Shown: positions 38,356 through 52,520 of the stretch, one piece after another | How the letters are laid out: every line of letters begins with the position of its first letter | How positions within the stretch are numbered: position 1 is the first letter of the stretch | Source: Acanthornis magna | Lineage: Eukaryota > Chordata > Aves > Passeriformes > Acanthizidae | Direction of reading: 5' to 3' | Assembly (NCBI GenBank): GCA_036785705.1 | Contig: JAWUZG010000036.1 | Location: 10,969,501-11,033,500 of the forward strand | DNA: 64,000 nucleotides | Made by a program: the position numbers and the translations under genes | The notes under the pieces: generated by a model | Database searches by the model: none | What the model saw: the letters and a program-made list of their open reading frames with translations, nothing else | What the model was told of the DNA's origin: nothing

Positions 38356-41300
38356 CAAAAAAATCCTATCCTCACAGAGCAACCACACAAACAGGACTTT
38401 TTTTTTTAGTAAGTACATTGACCAGTGCCTATTCATCTTCTTGAATTAGGTGGGGAAAAAAAAACCCAAATAAATGGTAAAGTGTACACTATAGATAAAT
38501 TCTGGACACACAGATTATGCTGCCTTTGAAAAGCCATGGCTGAATTTTAACATTTTTTAGGTGACAGTGGAAGCTGGCAAGAACCAGCTTTACTTTTTGT
38601 GAAAATGCAGATTATTGTGGCCTTGCTCACAAAACAGGGTATGTCAGTGTGCCTGCTCTGTGGGGCTGACAGCCCGAACCAAGAAGTTTCTCCTGGTGAA
38701 ACAACCACCACTTTTTATCAACTAAGAGGCATGAAACACTTCAATCCACAAGAGTGTATCACTATGCCAGATTATTTTTTTTCAGTCTCAGAACTGCTGA
38801 AAGCCTTTTAAGGGGAATTAAATTCTTCTCCTTTGAGTAGGTGCAGCATCCAGTCAGCTCTAGGAAACCAACACTTTTAAAAGGAGTAAAAGCCCTTCAC
38901 CTGAACCCTTCTTGTGCAATCTGTGTCCCAATGATACTGCTTTCATTGATAGTGTGATGAGTGACTGTATTTTTTCAGATAATTATTATGCAACAGTTCC
39001 ATTAAAATTCTTGTAATTTAAAAAAGCAGCAGGTTGTTACTTAAGAGTACACCTGATGTTGATGAAATACAATCACAAATCCAAGCAGAAATAAACTTAA
39101 CATGCTGTTAAGATAACTGAGCACAGCTCTGGGATGCTTAATTCCTCAGCTGATTTAATGCTTGGCTGTGGGAAACATAATACATGTCCTAAGGAGGCTG
39201 CAGATACCTCAGTAAAAACTGACTCACTGCTTCTTACGGGAACAAAAATTTTATCATTTATTCTAGATCAGCATAAATCTTGCCAAGCTGGGAAACTCCT
39301 TTTGCTGGCTAGAGAGAAAATATCACTGAGGACCAGGGAGAATTGCCGTAATGATGAGAGTCTATCAGAGAAACATAAGCAATCTGTAGCTGGTAGCATA
39401 ATTCAGAGTGAGACAACGAATAAAAACAGGCTTAAGAAATGGAAGACAGTTGCCTTTTAGAGAATAAGACATATGACTAGTTCTAAAAGCAATACACTGG
39501 CTTTAATCCAACTTTTTGTTTTAACTATCTTTAATTTTTTACATTCACTTTTCTAATGACTGGCAGTTTATTAAATAATTGCAATAAAGAACTGGAAGCT
39601 GTGATTTTGTAATATAAAGGTATAATAAACTTTTACAGTGAAACTTCAGCAAGCGCCAATTACCTACACATCACTAAATCAGTATTTTTGAAACACAGGG
39701 AACATATAGAGCGTGAGAAAAGATGCACACAGTTCTATTCATGCCACAGAGATTTTTCACTGAAAAGGATGCTTTCACAGCTCACAATTCTTCAAAGCAA
39801 TTTATAACAATGAAAAGATACAACAAGGCATGGGATATATCATACCATTTTATAGAAGGATTAAGGAGTGTAGAACACTTTGATTATGTTATTGGGAATA
39901 AAGTTGCAAAGTCTAAGATTTCAGAAGAAACCAACTGCTCTAAAACATGTCAAAAATCATAGTAACTGAGAAAGCACTGGAAGGATTTTACTTCCTTACA
40001 TAAAAATAATATAGGCCTCTTTATCTGAAGAAATGAGTAAATTATTGGGTTTCCTCATCCTTGCAAGAAATTCTTAAGATCATGCTGTCGAGATTATTGC
40101 CACCAAAGCATACAATCACAAATTATGTCTTAAAGAGATCAATGCTTAATTGGGAAGAAATGACAATCTATAAAAGGAGGGAAAAAGACATTAAACCTTG
40201 GTTTCCTAGTGCACTGCACACAGTCCTTATCCTATGCCCAGAGGTGGAATCATCATGCACAAAGATGAAGTTTTAGTTGAGAGATCTGCAGAACAGAGAG
40301 AAGAATAGGGTGTTGGTGTACTACTATATTAGAAACACTACCTCTGTATACCAGCAGGAAGAAAAACTCTGCCCAAACCCCACAGCCCAAAAGAATAAGA
40401 GCTGGTAGCGGAATATTAGCTCTACATACAACCTTGGACAACCTAGCTTGGACTTGTATAGCTGAGTAGGAAGTACCAGGGACCTTCTGGATAGATACTG
40501 AACCAAAAAAATTAAAAGGGAAGATCCTCCAAGACTGCAGTTACTTCCAATTCTGCAGGTCGAGAGCAGGCAGATCAGAATTTGAAGTACTAACTGCAAA
40601 ACAATATCTTCTACTCATTTTTGTACAACCATTTTATAAAGCCTAAACAAATTAGAAAAAAATGTTGTTTGCATTCTCTGACAAGGCAAAATTTCTGACG
40701 CCCAAAGGATAGCAAGAGCGCCAGATACTCCTGCAACAGAGGGGCAGTGAATTTTGTCAAGTCACTCTCCTAAACTGATTTGTACTAAGAAAATCAAACT
40801 AAAAAATATGTAGCAATATATTTAAAAAAGCATAAGACTGACCATTCCTCAAGACTCACCAGTTAGGCAGAATGGTGAAGCAGAAGTTCTCTTGTTACTA
40901 TTAACCACTCTGATCAAATCTGAAAATTTGCTAAGAGGTACTGTTTTTCCAACTGAATTTTCCAAGTTCCTTACCACAGGAAACTAAAATCTCTCAGACC
41001 TTTTTTAAAGAACTAAGTGCTCTCTCTAAACTCAGAAATATTTTGATGGAAAAGAACAAAGTTCAAAATTAAGTAAGACATCAGAAATTCTAGTGAATAT
41101 ATGCTGTCTTGAGTCATTTTCCTAAAAAACAAAAATCTCAAAGGTCTTTAATTATTATGAGGTCAATCATGATTTCCAAAACTAATGCACCTTTGCCTAC
41201 ATTTTCAAACTGACACTAGCTGTAACTTAGGTTATTTTTAAGTTCATTCTTAGAAACAAATTTTATTAAACCTATTTTTAAATGTACCTAACTTCACTAA

Positions 41301-44300
41301 GTTGAGATTAATGTCAGCCCAAACAGTAAAACTGAGATAAAGAGCAGGAAAAACAAAAAACAAAAAACAATCCAAGAAAACTAGCAGAAAAGGGAAAGAA
41401 CATGTTGTTATTCATGTACTACTTCTCGTGAAATACCACTAAAGTTCAGCATAATCCAAGCCACAGTGCAATGTGTGTAAAGCAGCAGAGAGTCTATGTT
41501 CCATACACTAGAATTAATAATTATATGGCTTTTTTTTTAAATTTTGTTCAGAATTGGAATTTAGTTTTGGCACTGATTCAGCCGATAGGTACTTCAAAAG
41601 AAAGCAGTCCTTCAGCATGGAAACATGGTCTAAAGCAATAACTAAATGAAATTTCAGTGCTAGTTTTCTTCTTAAAGGCATCAAAAAATACGAGAACATG
41701 ATTGTGATGTCCATCTAGCACAAGGGAACTAGAGCAATTTAAAGTAGTTTATTGTAAGAGGACACAACTGAGCTGAGAAGTCTCATATTTGACTTGTGTC
41801 CAGAAACAGGAATCAAAATGAACTATTAAACTGTGGTCTAAATGTTTGAAGATTTTTTCAGCTGGGGACATTATACATCCTTAAATGGTAAAAACAGTTA
41901 AGTCCTATCCCAATAAAAATTCTTGGAAAAATAATCTTCTACAAATAAGTTGAAGATAAAGTTCCAACAGATCATAAATTGATTTGGAAATGTTCACATT
42001 AGAAAAATCACACTGACAGCAATAAGCACACCATTCAACAGTATGAAACCAGGTAAATATTTTTGCACTTAGCATACATATGAAGTTCATTGTAAAAACA
42101 TTAAAACCTACTTGGACTTCCAGGCACACTGAAGTATTTTAATGACAAATGGATCATGATTCTTCTTCCTGCTGTCTACTGCTTTTCTCTTCTACTAAGC
42201 CTTACATTCCAGCCTAATAGCAATATATTTTCTACTCCAATCAACCATACTATTCAGTGGTATTTCCTAGAAAAATTTTTCTTGCATGTCAGATAAATAC
42301 AGAAGAAAATCCTTCAGGGACAGCTTGATATACCACAGATGCCAGTTGAAATAATACTGAACCAAGAAATTAAGAATTTCCTTAGTGAACCTATCAGCAC
42401 AGAAAATGTGGTAGAAGTACATATTTTAGCAAAATTTAACTGTATCAAGCATGTGACTTGGACTTCATTCCATAATTTTAAAGCTATGTGGGTTCAGGAG
42501 GATCAGAAAAGTGTGAAAGACCAACTGTGAAAAAAACAAACTGAAAAAGTCTACAGAAACAACAAGATGGTATTGTACTATTATACTATCGTGAATGTTT
42601 TATTTGGGAAACAAAAGCAGGTCATATGTGCTATTTTAGGACAGTAAAGTCTTCAAAATTTTCTGATTAAAAATAATTTGGTGGTACCTGGCTAGACAAA
42701 AACAGTGACAAAAAAAAGTTACCTTGCAGGTGCCACACAGGATCTCATTGAGGGTAAACAAAAGCCTATTTCCCGGAGAAATTGCTGAGCTTCTGTCAAC
42801 AATTAAACACTCCATTAAATCAAACTATACATAACGAAGAACTGTGAATTTGCAGTGCAACTCAGTCATTAGTGTTCTCATACAATTCTGTGCTTCCCAC
42901 ATTTTCAGGAATTAGACCTGCAAGTTTCCCCATTTTTACACATGTTCAAAGAATTTAACATTATTAGACTGTCATAAATGACTTAAGATTTTTGGCAGGC
43001 CATCTGCTGTAATAGCTTTGAATTTCCCTTAAGTGCATATTGTGGATGACTTATTTTAACAAGAATTAACACTACCTTGAGGCTCAGACAAAATCTAAAC
43101 TCTTAACTCCTTTGCATCACTAACATGCCAAATGAAGGTCAGTGTTATATATGTGTTATTTGCTTAAGGTAGATTAAGATGCATGACATGTTACATATAT
43201 TGGACATTCTTTGATCTTAATTTGAAACTATTAATCCTTTTGAAACAGCATAAGACCATCTCCATACACTTGGACTATGTACTTTGTATCTCTGGTCAGC
43301 AGAGTCAGAACTCTAGAAAAATTTCAAAGAAATACTTTTCCAGTCATATTAGGGTTAAAAATTAAGCAAGATTGCCCATGCTTGCCATTCCACAAATTCC
43401 AAATATATTTGAAAAGTCATACTAGTCCTATTCTGCATTCCAAATTCCTGCAATATTCATTAGTCTCAGTGTAAGAACCACCATGAGTGGAAGACCAATT
43501 TGCTCATAACGTTTCCTGTGTTGGTTGCGCTCTAGAGATCAACTTTTTTACTGTATTACATACAAGAATTTAATCAATCTTCCCAGAAAGAATCTCAGCA
43601 ACTAGAGCTATTTCAGTGGCTCATTAGCTAGTTATTAGAAACAGACTTCATCACTGATATCTTAGGACAGTGAAAACAAAAACCAGATTGCATGGATTTG
43701 TTTTAAAAGAATTTGATGTCATCATTTTTGCCATTATAAATTGATACTGAAAACAAATATTGGCAAAGAAAGCAAACATTCTATACTTTCTTGATTTCTC
43801 CATTGACCACACAAAGGGGAAAATATTGCTCCAACACTGCAGAACCCTCATCTTCCAATACAGACATGAGATGAGATGATTTTAAAAAATGAACAAACAA
43901 AACCTTTGATTTTCTATTCTTTCAAAGGGAGAAATCTCAGCTTACAGTTTTACAACCATGTTTGGTTGTAAAAAATACTGCCATAATGATCCTGCAATTT
44001 TCAACCACTTTATACTGCAGATCATGTGACAGAAATGTCAGCCATACCCTTCAGCATTTCCTACTCATTAGCTTGGGTATTCTCCAAGTTGTGAATGAAT
44101 GGGCACTTAACTTTGTTCATTCCCAACAGTTGTGGCAGGCTGGAAAGTTTCATTCAGAAACCTGAGTATCTAAAAGTTCTAGAGGCATTCAACATCATGA
44201 AGGTGAAGATTCCTGAATTATTTCACTGGATTTTTACACGCCATCTAGCAATTTTACTTTTCTCTTTACCAGCTGAGCCAATATTCACATAATTTCTTTT

Positions 44301-44670
44301 ACATGTCTTTTAATTCATGGGTCTGTAGCAAAAGACATTGGAGTACAGTATCAAGCTCCAATTAGTTTTTTTCTGTATTTTTCTACAGCCTAATATCAGT
44401 GCTTTACTCACTTCAGTCAATGCTTCCATTCAAACAACCAAAGGAAAATGTTTTGATACTGAAGAGACAGTGTTCCGCAGGCGCGCTTATCCTACAGTCA
44501 CATCATCCCAGGTTAAGTTGTACTGCATGGTAAAGGTTAAGTTTTTATTTTCAGTATCAACATATACTATGCATAGGTAGGGCCCATCAAAACAAACACA
44601 TGAAGAAAAAGAAATTTCCCAATGGTGCAGTTTCATTCCTTCCGGGGGATTTGCCTATTTTTTCTTTGGC

Positions 44671-44722
44671 GGGTTTTTTTTTCTTTTGCAATTGCAATTG
44701 CAGTTTTTTTCTTTTGCAATTT
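44671..44722 (+). repeat. T-rich imperfect tandem duplication
   Basis: Two copies of a GTTTTTTTCTTTTGCAATT-like unit separated by GCAATTGCA. Read on the minus strand this is an A-rich tract lying about 250 bases beyond the stop codon of the 44977-45270 frame, so it could be a decayed poly-A tail. That reading is speculative. Confidence 0.6.
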
Positions 44723-44976
44723 TAAACCCTAGGAGGCTACAGCTTCGATATCAGGCTGCTGAAAGAACTGACATATCCCAAAGGGTGTAGGAGGAATTTG
44801 ATTAGGTTTTTTTATTGGGAACTATTTGTAGTACTCCTAGACGCTTACATAGTAACAGTAGCTAAAAACTCTTGCCATCTTTGGCTGTCCAGGAGACTGC
44901 ACCCCTTCTCCAGGAATGTGGATTCAAGCATAGTTATCCACGTATTCATCACCCCTAGGCTGAGTATCACTGAGCG

Positions 44977-45270
44977 CTACACCCCAGGGATGAGGCGTTC
45001 CAACTGAATCAACAGGCACCCTGCCCTGGGAAGCGGCACGTGGAGATTGCTCACTCGCGCCAGGCGGCTCTCTGGTCTGCTAGCAGATTCTTTCCAAGAT
45101 CGGGTGCTTGATTTCATACTAAGGCGTGGGAGGGGATCCGTTTCTCCATGAATTTCTGTGATGATGGCAGTTGAGAGATCATTGCTATGGGCCAAATCAG
45201 GGGAGGGAGGCTCATTTCCACCGCAGCTGACTTCAGCAGTGAAATACTTGTGGTGGTGTCTCAACCGCAA
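44977..45270 (-). other. 97-codon open frame of unknown origin in a GC-rich patch
   Basis: I do not recognise this sequence. The minus-strand frame starts MRLRHHHKYFTAEVSCGG and ends ERLIPGV. It has mixed charged, hydrophobic and proline residues with no low-complexity bias, which is more protein-like than the other frames nearby. The surrounding ~400 bp (about 44860-45290) is clearly richer in GC and CpG than its flanks. There is no signal peptide, membrane segment or known motif. A T-rich (minus-strand A-rich) tract lies downstream at 44671-44722. It could be a decayed processed pseudogene, a fragment of an unrecognised repeat, an unannotated exon or chance. Confidence 0.25.
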
Positions 45271-45300
45271 GACAATTATTAGTTCAGCAAAATTTCCTTT

Positions 45301-46959
45301 GCGATAGCATTGTGATTATAGGAAAGGGTTCAGTGCCCACAAAGAGAAAAAGTAAAGCACTATCTCAGAGTACCATACTGAATTTCACTGGGCACTCATA
45401 TCACATTACTATGCATTTTGAGCAGAACATTTGAGCAACATTTTTGTCTTAACAAAAGTATTTAAGAAGTTGCACAGAAAGCTTATAAAAAATTAAACAA
45501 ATGTAGAAGTAAAAGTAGGGTGGGACAAAAAAAAGTTGCAGCAGATTTCTTTTATCCAGTTCTGTTGGTTTTGCATTGGAACAGAGGCAAAATAAGTAAG
45601 CAGATCAATCAAGGCAGAGACCATTCTGCAGTTTAAATTTCCCATGTCTTCCCAGTTCCAGCAACTCCTAGTTTTCTGCTCTAATAAAGAAGCTACTCAC
45701 TTCAGTAAACAGTACTTTTTGTTAGTCAAGCCTTGTATTACAAAAAAGTTTCTGGCCTTGATGATAGATTTTTAATACTGGCTATTCATATGCAGCTCTA
45801 CACATCAAAAATGCTATTGTACCACTGCAGAAAAGTAACTACCTAAGGCACAAGCTTTAGAAAGCAATCACTACAGATACTGTGTAAGACAGCAAAAGCT
45901 CCAGTGCATCAGGATCAGGCAGAGGAAGAGAACATGACACAGTCCCTTTTTAAAAGTGGGGTTTCACTGAGTTAAAAATAAAACAAGTAATATGCTTTAC
46001 ACAGGCCGTAGACAGCTCAAGTGACAGTGTGGAGCTACACACAAACAAGTGATCCGTAAGCCCTTTCAGGTAATGCACAAAAAGAAAGCAAACATGAATT
46101 AAGAAGTGGATTCTTACTACTTCCACACATTATACACATACATCATGCAAGTTAGCCTAACTTAGTGAACTTTCACACACAGATTAGTGCTTATGCACCA
46201 AAAGTGTTTTAAAATTAATTTTAATTACACTGCAAATTGTGCACAGACTAGACTGCAGCTCAGCATGTATTCATGTAGCATGTAGCTCAAGTCATATTTC
46301 CTTATGACTATTAAAAAGTCATAAGGAAACAAAGGAGAAATATATAAACCACTTACCTACTTCATAGCCATTAAAGAAAAATTTATCTGTGGAGCAGAGA
46401 GAATAAAGACATCTAATTTCATAGAGCTGAATATTTTAACATCAATTTCAGGCTGCCCTGCCATGTAAAAATAGTAGCATATTAACATGTTGATGTCCTT
46501 TGGTCCTGTTGACCTTTTAGTGTCTTTGTGGATGCCCCAAGTTTCCTACATGAAATTAGAATCTGTTTGTCTTTCAACTCTGAGCCTTAAATGTAGCAGC
46601 ATACACAAAAAAAAAAAAACCAGAACACCCAAAAAAACAAAACAAACCTCCCAAACCCCAAAAAAATAAACATTTCACTTCGTTACTTGCAGAGACACTC
46701 ATTTCCCTCTTTCAGAACAGGCATTTGTTAATGCAAATGCATCAAGGCATCACATTTTTCCTTATGTTTCAGATAACAATATTGCCAAAAGTACAAATTT
46801 CTATTTGTTCAAATTTATTTTGTACTTATACTACATGTGGCATACTGAATGTGCCAGCTTTCAAAAATCACAGTGCAGTCTTGAGTTGCACCCTCTGCTA
46901 AACGAAATCTCACTTACAAAATCTAAGAAAGCCACAGCAGTATAAACACAGAATAATCT
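45301..46959. other. ARL15 intron side, no recognised element
   Basis: AT-rich DNA with an A/C-rich run at about 46606-46670. Nothing else was seen. Confidence 0.55.
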
Positions 46960-47320
46960 TCAAGACAATCTAAAGCAATTGAGATATCCAGATAAATGTC
47001 CTGGGAACTTTCTGAAGGGATGCATGCAGCTGTAAATGGAGTGAGGACAAGAAACAATGGACAAATTGAAGCCCAAGAGGTTCAGACCGGATTGAAGAAA
47101 ATACTTTTTGCCCACGGGAACAGTCCAGCACTGCCCAGACAGGCTCCACAGTCCTATCTTTGATGGTTTCTTCCACTTGGTTTCAAGACCAGAACTAAGC
47201 TGAACAAAGCCTTGAGCAACCTAGTCAGACCTTAACCTGACCCTTCTTTGACTACAAGGTTAGACTACAGACCTTCCAAGATCCCTTCCCACTTCAATTG
47301 TCCTGTGAAAGTAATACAAA
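46960..47320 (+). mobile_element. Decayed CR1 3' end, plus strand
   Basis: Although eroded, the order of landmarks follows the CR1 3' region: a GGACAAGAAACAATGGACAAA segment, GGGAACAGTCCAGCACTGCCCAGACAGGCTCC (compare tract at about 47115-47147), GAGCAACCTAGTCAGACC, and a terminal CCAAGATCCCTTCCCACTTCAATTGTCCTGTGA-like tail near 47280-47308. Much more diverged than the other CR1 copies, so probably older. Boundaries are approximate. Confidence 0.6.
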
Positions 47321-47920
47321 TTCTACAGAGCCCTTCTGTGATATTTCATCTATACAAGCCCTAAGTGACATTTTCCAATAAACCCAGTTTGTAAGTTAAC
47401 AGCATTTTTAAAAACCTAGGGAAGACCCTTAAAAATGCATGAACAGTTTATTAATTTGAATAGACTTCCACAGACTGCTTGATCAAATGTAGGCATGTTG
47501 ATTCACTGCCACTTTTGCCCAGGTGCTCAAACCAAAGCACCCACAGCAGCTTAGTCACAGGGTGAGTAGTCAGTGCCCAATTTACTGTTTCTTTACCAGT
47601 AAAAACATCTCTAGAGGTGTATCACAATGACCAGGGTGTTTTTTGCTTTGTTTTTACAGTCAGGGTGAAAGAGAACCCTCTCACACAATAACTAGAAAGG
47701 AATCATCAGGCATCGGCCTGTGCTTCTGGGAGAGCTGTGGAACAGCTCTGAAGGACTGCCAGATCTACTCAGTATCCTCATTTGCACGATGGGCAGGTTG
47801 CCAGACTCAGTTAAAACAATACCTGAGGTCTAGTTTATATTCCCACCTAGGCCAGATAGCTGGGATTTAGAACACTTGCAAGTTTGGGTGTGAGGGTGGT
47901 GTGCGTTGACAAGGGAATTA
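47321..47920. other. ARL15 intron side, no recognised element
   Basis: Mixed-composition sequence. The frame 47643-47870 has no recognisable domain. Confidence 0.5.
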
Positions 47921-48790
47921 GGCCATGGCTCTACAGGATTTCTCTTCTGATGCAAGGTTAGCTCGAGCAGCTCTGTTCTCCCCCTCACCCAATTCTCCTC
48001 AGCATGTGAACAGATGGAGGAGTGAGGGGAGGAACTGGAGGCTGCATCTGGGGTGCAGGTGATGGAGCTGGGACTCAGAGCTGTGGTCCAGCCAGGGTCC
48101 AGCAGCAGAGCGCCCTGGTTCTGCTGCTCAGGCAGGCAAGCAGCAGAAAACGCTAGTGCCTTTGTGGCTGGCAGGGACAGGCTGGTCTCAACTTATTTTA
48201 AAAAACAGGCCCCTCTCAGCTGCTCACTTGCTTTTCATCACTTACTCCACTCCTCTGCCTCCATGTCTCGCACACCAGTTGCCACAGTTTGTTTCCTCCC
48301 CGCTCCCACTTCTCTCTTCACACTGTCAGAAGAACGGGGAGATGGAAGCACCTTCTTTCCCAGTTCATCACCTGTCAAAAAAATCTCTCTAAAAAAAAAA
48401 AAGCCAGTGACTCACCCAAGCACAACGCTAACAAAAAGTTCTAAGTGTTGCTGCTTGCACATCTCCTGAGCTAGGCAACATGGGTGGCCCACCTCCTTCT
48501 AGAAGGACGTATTGGGAGGGAGCACCTCTGGTTGTTGTGATGGCAGCACCCAGCAGCAGCACCCAGCAATCTCTAGATTGTCCTCCTCCACTCCAGCCAC
48601 GAGCCCCACGGAGCAGACTGTCCTTCACTGTGACATAAGGGGTGTTTGCCTCCCAGAACTGGTGACGGTGTGTAACACACCGACCTCAGGCAGCACAGCA
48701 CACCATCCTGCTACCAGGGCCGGTGTTTTATTATCAGTCTCTCTGTTACCCTTGCTAAGTCTAGACTGCCCCAAAAGTGAGACTTAGGGG
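47921..48790. other. GC-rich patch of unassigned origin
   Basis: About 870 bp noticeably richer in GC than both flanks, with CAGCAGCA-rich segments (about 48100-48150 and 48545-48570) and open frames on both strands (48053-48469, 48428-48628, 48512-48787). I recognise neither a domain nor LTR ends with target duplications. An old repeat, a regulatory island or an unrecognised exon are all possible. Confidence 0.35.
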
Positions 48791-51700
48791 ATTGAGGGAA
48801 ACCAAAACACACACACAAAAAAACGTGAAACTTTTAGCCCATCTCTGACAAATTCACTTGCAATGAACAACAATGTTAAACCACTTCATTAAAATGAACA
48901 ATGCTTATATAAATACTCTCATTATCTTGTGTATAAGTAAGTAGAAGTAGCTATAGAAGTAATGATTCTTGAAAATTTAAAATGTCTATGTGAAATTTTT
49001 AAGCTGATTGATACAAGTTAAGGCAGCATGAAGTAATATTTCATTCCAAGTTTTCAATATATCAAAACAAAACCAGAAGTATGCTAAAAAAATAATCTCA
49101 GTTCTTCAACTTCTAAGAAAAATTTTGCAACTGAAGGCTCCCAGGCTGGATATACTTTTCCAGTGCACCATGAGCATGGAGTGAAAAAGTAACCAAGTAT
49201 AATTTAATGGTTTTGAAATTTAAAAAATACTCCTATATTTATTGTTTGTAGATATATGTTTCACAACATCCAGTTAAAATCAGAGTAAAATTACAGTGAA
49301 GTTGCAATGCTTACTCAATTATTCAAATGCTGTATTAATACTACTTAATTTTAAGTTAATATGGAAAGTTGGCAGTTAATCAAAATATCTCAATTCAACA
49401 TACGCTTATTTTGATAAAATTGGAGCACAGGAAAGAAAATCAGAACCAAGAATGTTTCTCTTACTCTGCTTAAAAGGCAGAGGGAAAAATATGCTGACAG
49501 TGAGACAGGCGAAGGTAGAGAGACAACAGAGAGACAAAGTTTGACAAACTATTAGTCCCAACAGCCATAGATAATATCGCTAAGAAAAAAGAAAAGATTT
49601 AAAAAAAAAAGAAAAGAAGTAACAGCTTTATGCCTTCTCTGCATAAAAAGAATTCCTATTCTTCTATTAGATTTGTTTCTTTGATATTTAATATTCTTTT
49701 CACTAAAGAACTTAAAGAGGAAAGCTGTGTAACAGCCAAACATGTTCTGAACACATAAATCACAGAAATCTACCAACAACCACAAACTATTTTACAATCA
49801 CAGTCTCTGATCACAGATTTGCACAGAATAAACTGTTTTTTCCAAGATTCAGTAATACACTGCTGTTGCATAGCAGAGAGGTTACGAGCCCCCAAAACAG
49901 CACAGGGAACACTGTTTTCCTGGAAATTATTCTTGTCAATTAGTATTTCCATATTTAATTTTATTTGCATATTTACCAGATATATTTACTTTCTTCCAAT
50001 GTCACAAAGCTCCTTAAAGCAAGAAAAACAGCAACAGCAGAGAATAAAACTGTCTATACCATGACTTTATATTTAATTGAATTCTTGTTCTGATTCATGA
50101 TCAGTAATAATTATTCCTGGCAAACAGGAGAGAGACTTTCCAAAGCACATACCACAGAGAGACTTGCAAATTAATTCAAGTATTCTGTAAAATTGTTTCT
50201 TCATTAAGTGGTAGTGTTCCCCAAATATACAATTTATTATAACATCTGGATCCTTTCATCATCCCATTACTCCCTTTGCTATTCTTGAAATATCCTTGTA
50301 ACAGGAAAACACTTTCAAAACATGCTCTGGCATGTTAAAGCCCAGAGCTTGCCACTGCAATTCTGATATTTTAAATTTACACCACCTCTTTTTTCCAGCA
50401 TCAAATGTACCAGCATGTCTAGCGTAATTTAAAATTTCCCCAACATTCCTGCTTATCATTCCCACTGCAACACAAATTACTGATGCCCTAAAAAAACAGA
50501 AACAAAAAGATACTTCAAAACATTTGGCTTATTTTAAATACGCTCTCCTCAAAATCATCTCTCCCCTGGTCAACCATCAGTGGTTCTTACATTGCATAGT
50601 AGCTATGACCCCTACGTTTGAGGTGGCATGATCAAAGGAGCCCTGGCCAGACTTGGAAAAACATTTCCACTGAGAATGGACATACTGCCTGTCAAAAGGT
50701 TATTCCCACTGCGTACAGGGAGCAGCTCATATTACTCCAGTGTAACATGAAAGTGCAAAATCTAGCCGTAGTAATCCACATACATGTTTTTCTTTCTAAA
50801 AAGGGCATATGGGAGACACTGGCTAGAACAGAACATCCGTATTATCATTTGAAGGGAGGGGATGGACTGGTGAGGGAAAGCTTCCCTAATCAATCCAGCT
50901 GTAGGAATCAGCCTCTTAAAAAAATACTTTAAAAATTCTGCCTCTCACCATAGCAATTACTTCTCTTCAGTTGCTTTCCTCCCCTTTAGTTAAAAATTTA
51001 TATATGCAAATATACATCTACATATAGATAATCACACACATACACATGATCAGACTTTACACGCTGCGGAAGACAAAATAACTTTGGAGGCGTAAATCTT
51101 AATGTCAATGACAGGAAGGCTTTGGTGAACCATTACCATAAATCTGACAAACGCTAATTTGATGGGTGGCTGTATCTGTCTGCTGCAAGACCAGTCTAGA
51201 CAGTCTATTGAGAAATCCTAAAACACAACTGTTTGTTCCCTGTAACACCATCTGGATATGGCAATAAGAGCCGACCCAGTGCCATTCACACATGGATCAA
51301 AGCACATGCTAATGCCATCATGAAGTCATACACATAAAAAATTCAATCTGAGAACTCTATGCAATTTTCCTAAGTCCTCAGTGAAGAAACCTCAGACTTA
51401 GCACAACTCAAGCTAAGTGCATGAAGAGGGGGAGAGGGTGGAAAAAAAGAAGAGAATATTTAATGAGCTTGGCCTTCCCGAGGAATGTTAGGCCACCCAT
51501 TGTATTGGAAAAGGCTCATGTCACACTTCAGTCATGGCACCCATCAGGGTGCCCCTTTACAAAAATTGATCCGGAGGTTTTTGTAATTACCTGTTTCAAA
51601 CAGAAAGAGTGCCCAGAAAAAGGAGAAGGTTTCTGAGGTGTAAATCTTGCATTTTCTTATTTAAGACAGAGCTGGCAGAATTTGCAATATCGCAGACAAT

Positions 51701-52520
51701 ATTGAAAACCCCTCTCTCATTAAACTGCACCATGGCACTAGATCAAAGCACCAAGGGCCCCCTATTGAACTTCTCTAAATATTACAAACCTAAGAGCAAG
51801 TCTGGCTATACAGAAACTAAATGTAAAGCCAATTTTTTTCCTGCTTCCAAAAAAACAAAACACAGTTTTCCATGACACAGCTTAAAAAGGTAAACATACT
51901 GTATAGCATAGTGCAAACTTTAAATTGTCAAAGTTTCATCTACTACCAAAAAAACCCCAAGAAAACAAACCCCCACACACACAAAAAAACCCCCACCAAA
52001 CAAACAAAACAAACAAACAAACAAACAAACAAGAACACCCCAAAGATTACTGGGGGCTTTTTTCCTAGAAAGGTCACTTCTGACAGTTTCTGGGGTGCTT
52101 TTTTAATACTGTCTTTCATAAGGTTCTTGTAATTTTTATTTAATATAATACATTATGTAACCAATTCAATAATCTGCACAAAACATTTGGCTTTGTCATC
52201 AAATCCACTATTTTTTTTCTGTTAAGTATCCACTAATACTAGGCTTCCAGCAATTATATTGTTCCCAGCTTTTTGATCATTGAAACAGCATTTCTCATTT
52301 AACTCTGTTTTCTTTTTATGATGTAGAAGTTTACAACAAACAGTTCTTAGTCTTTTTGGAAAAACTATGTATGAAGCTGTTTTGCTGATCCTGAAGATGT
52401 ATCAAGTCAGGAAGAAAAGGCAGGTTTTAACAACCATTTTGATACAAGTCCCACCTTTAAAAGCTGACATCCTATCATTTAAGTCTTTTTCTCTGTTCTT
52501 TTGAATGCAATCTAAATACT
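48791..52520. other. ARL15 intron side, no gene recognised
   Basis: AT-rich DNA with short purine runs (49595-49620) and the CAAA-rich tract at 51950-52031. The frames in it lack coding character. Confidence 0.55.
51998..52031 (+). repeat. (CAAA)n microsatellite
   Basis: About eight CAAA units, one interrupted by an extra A, preceded by a C/A-rich stretch from about 51950. Confidence 0.88.

Larger units (their letters stand above)
34141..44660. other. ARL15 intron side, no gene recognised
   Basis: About 10.5 kb of AT-rich sequence. It holds an A-rich tract (36751-36827), a (CAA)n run (38326-38355) and poly-T runs on either side of it. Frames such as 39134-39460 (108 codons) and 40324-40599 show no domain and no splice-consistent boundaries. 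Confidence 0.55.

Noticed and set aside
45150..45190. TGATGA resembling a C/D snoRNA C box
   Set aside because: No properly spaced D box with terminal stem could be seen.
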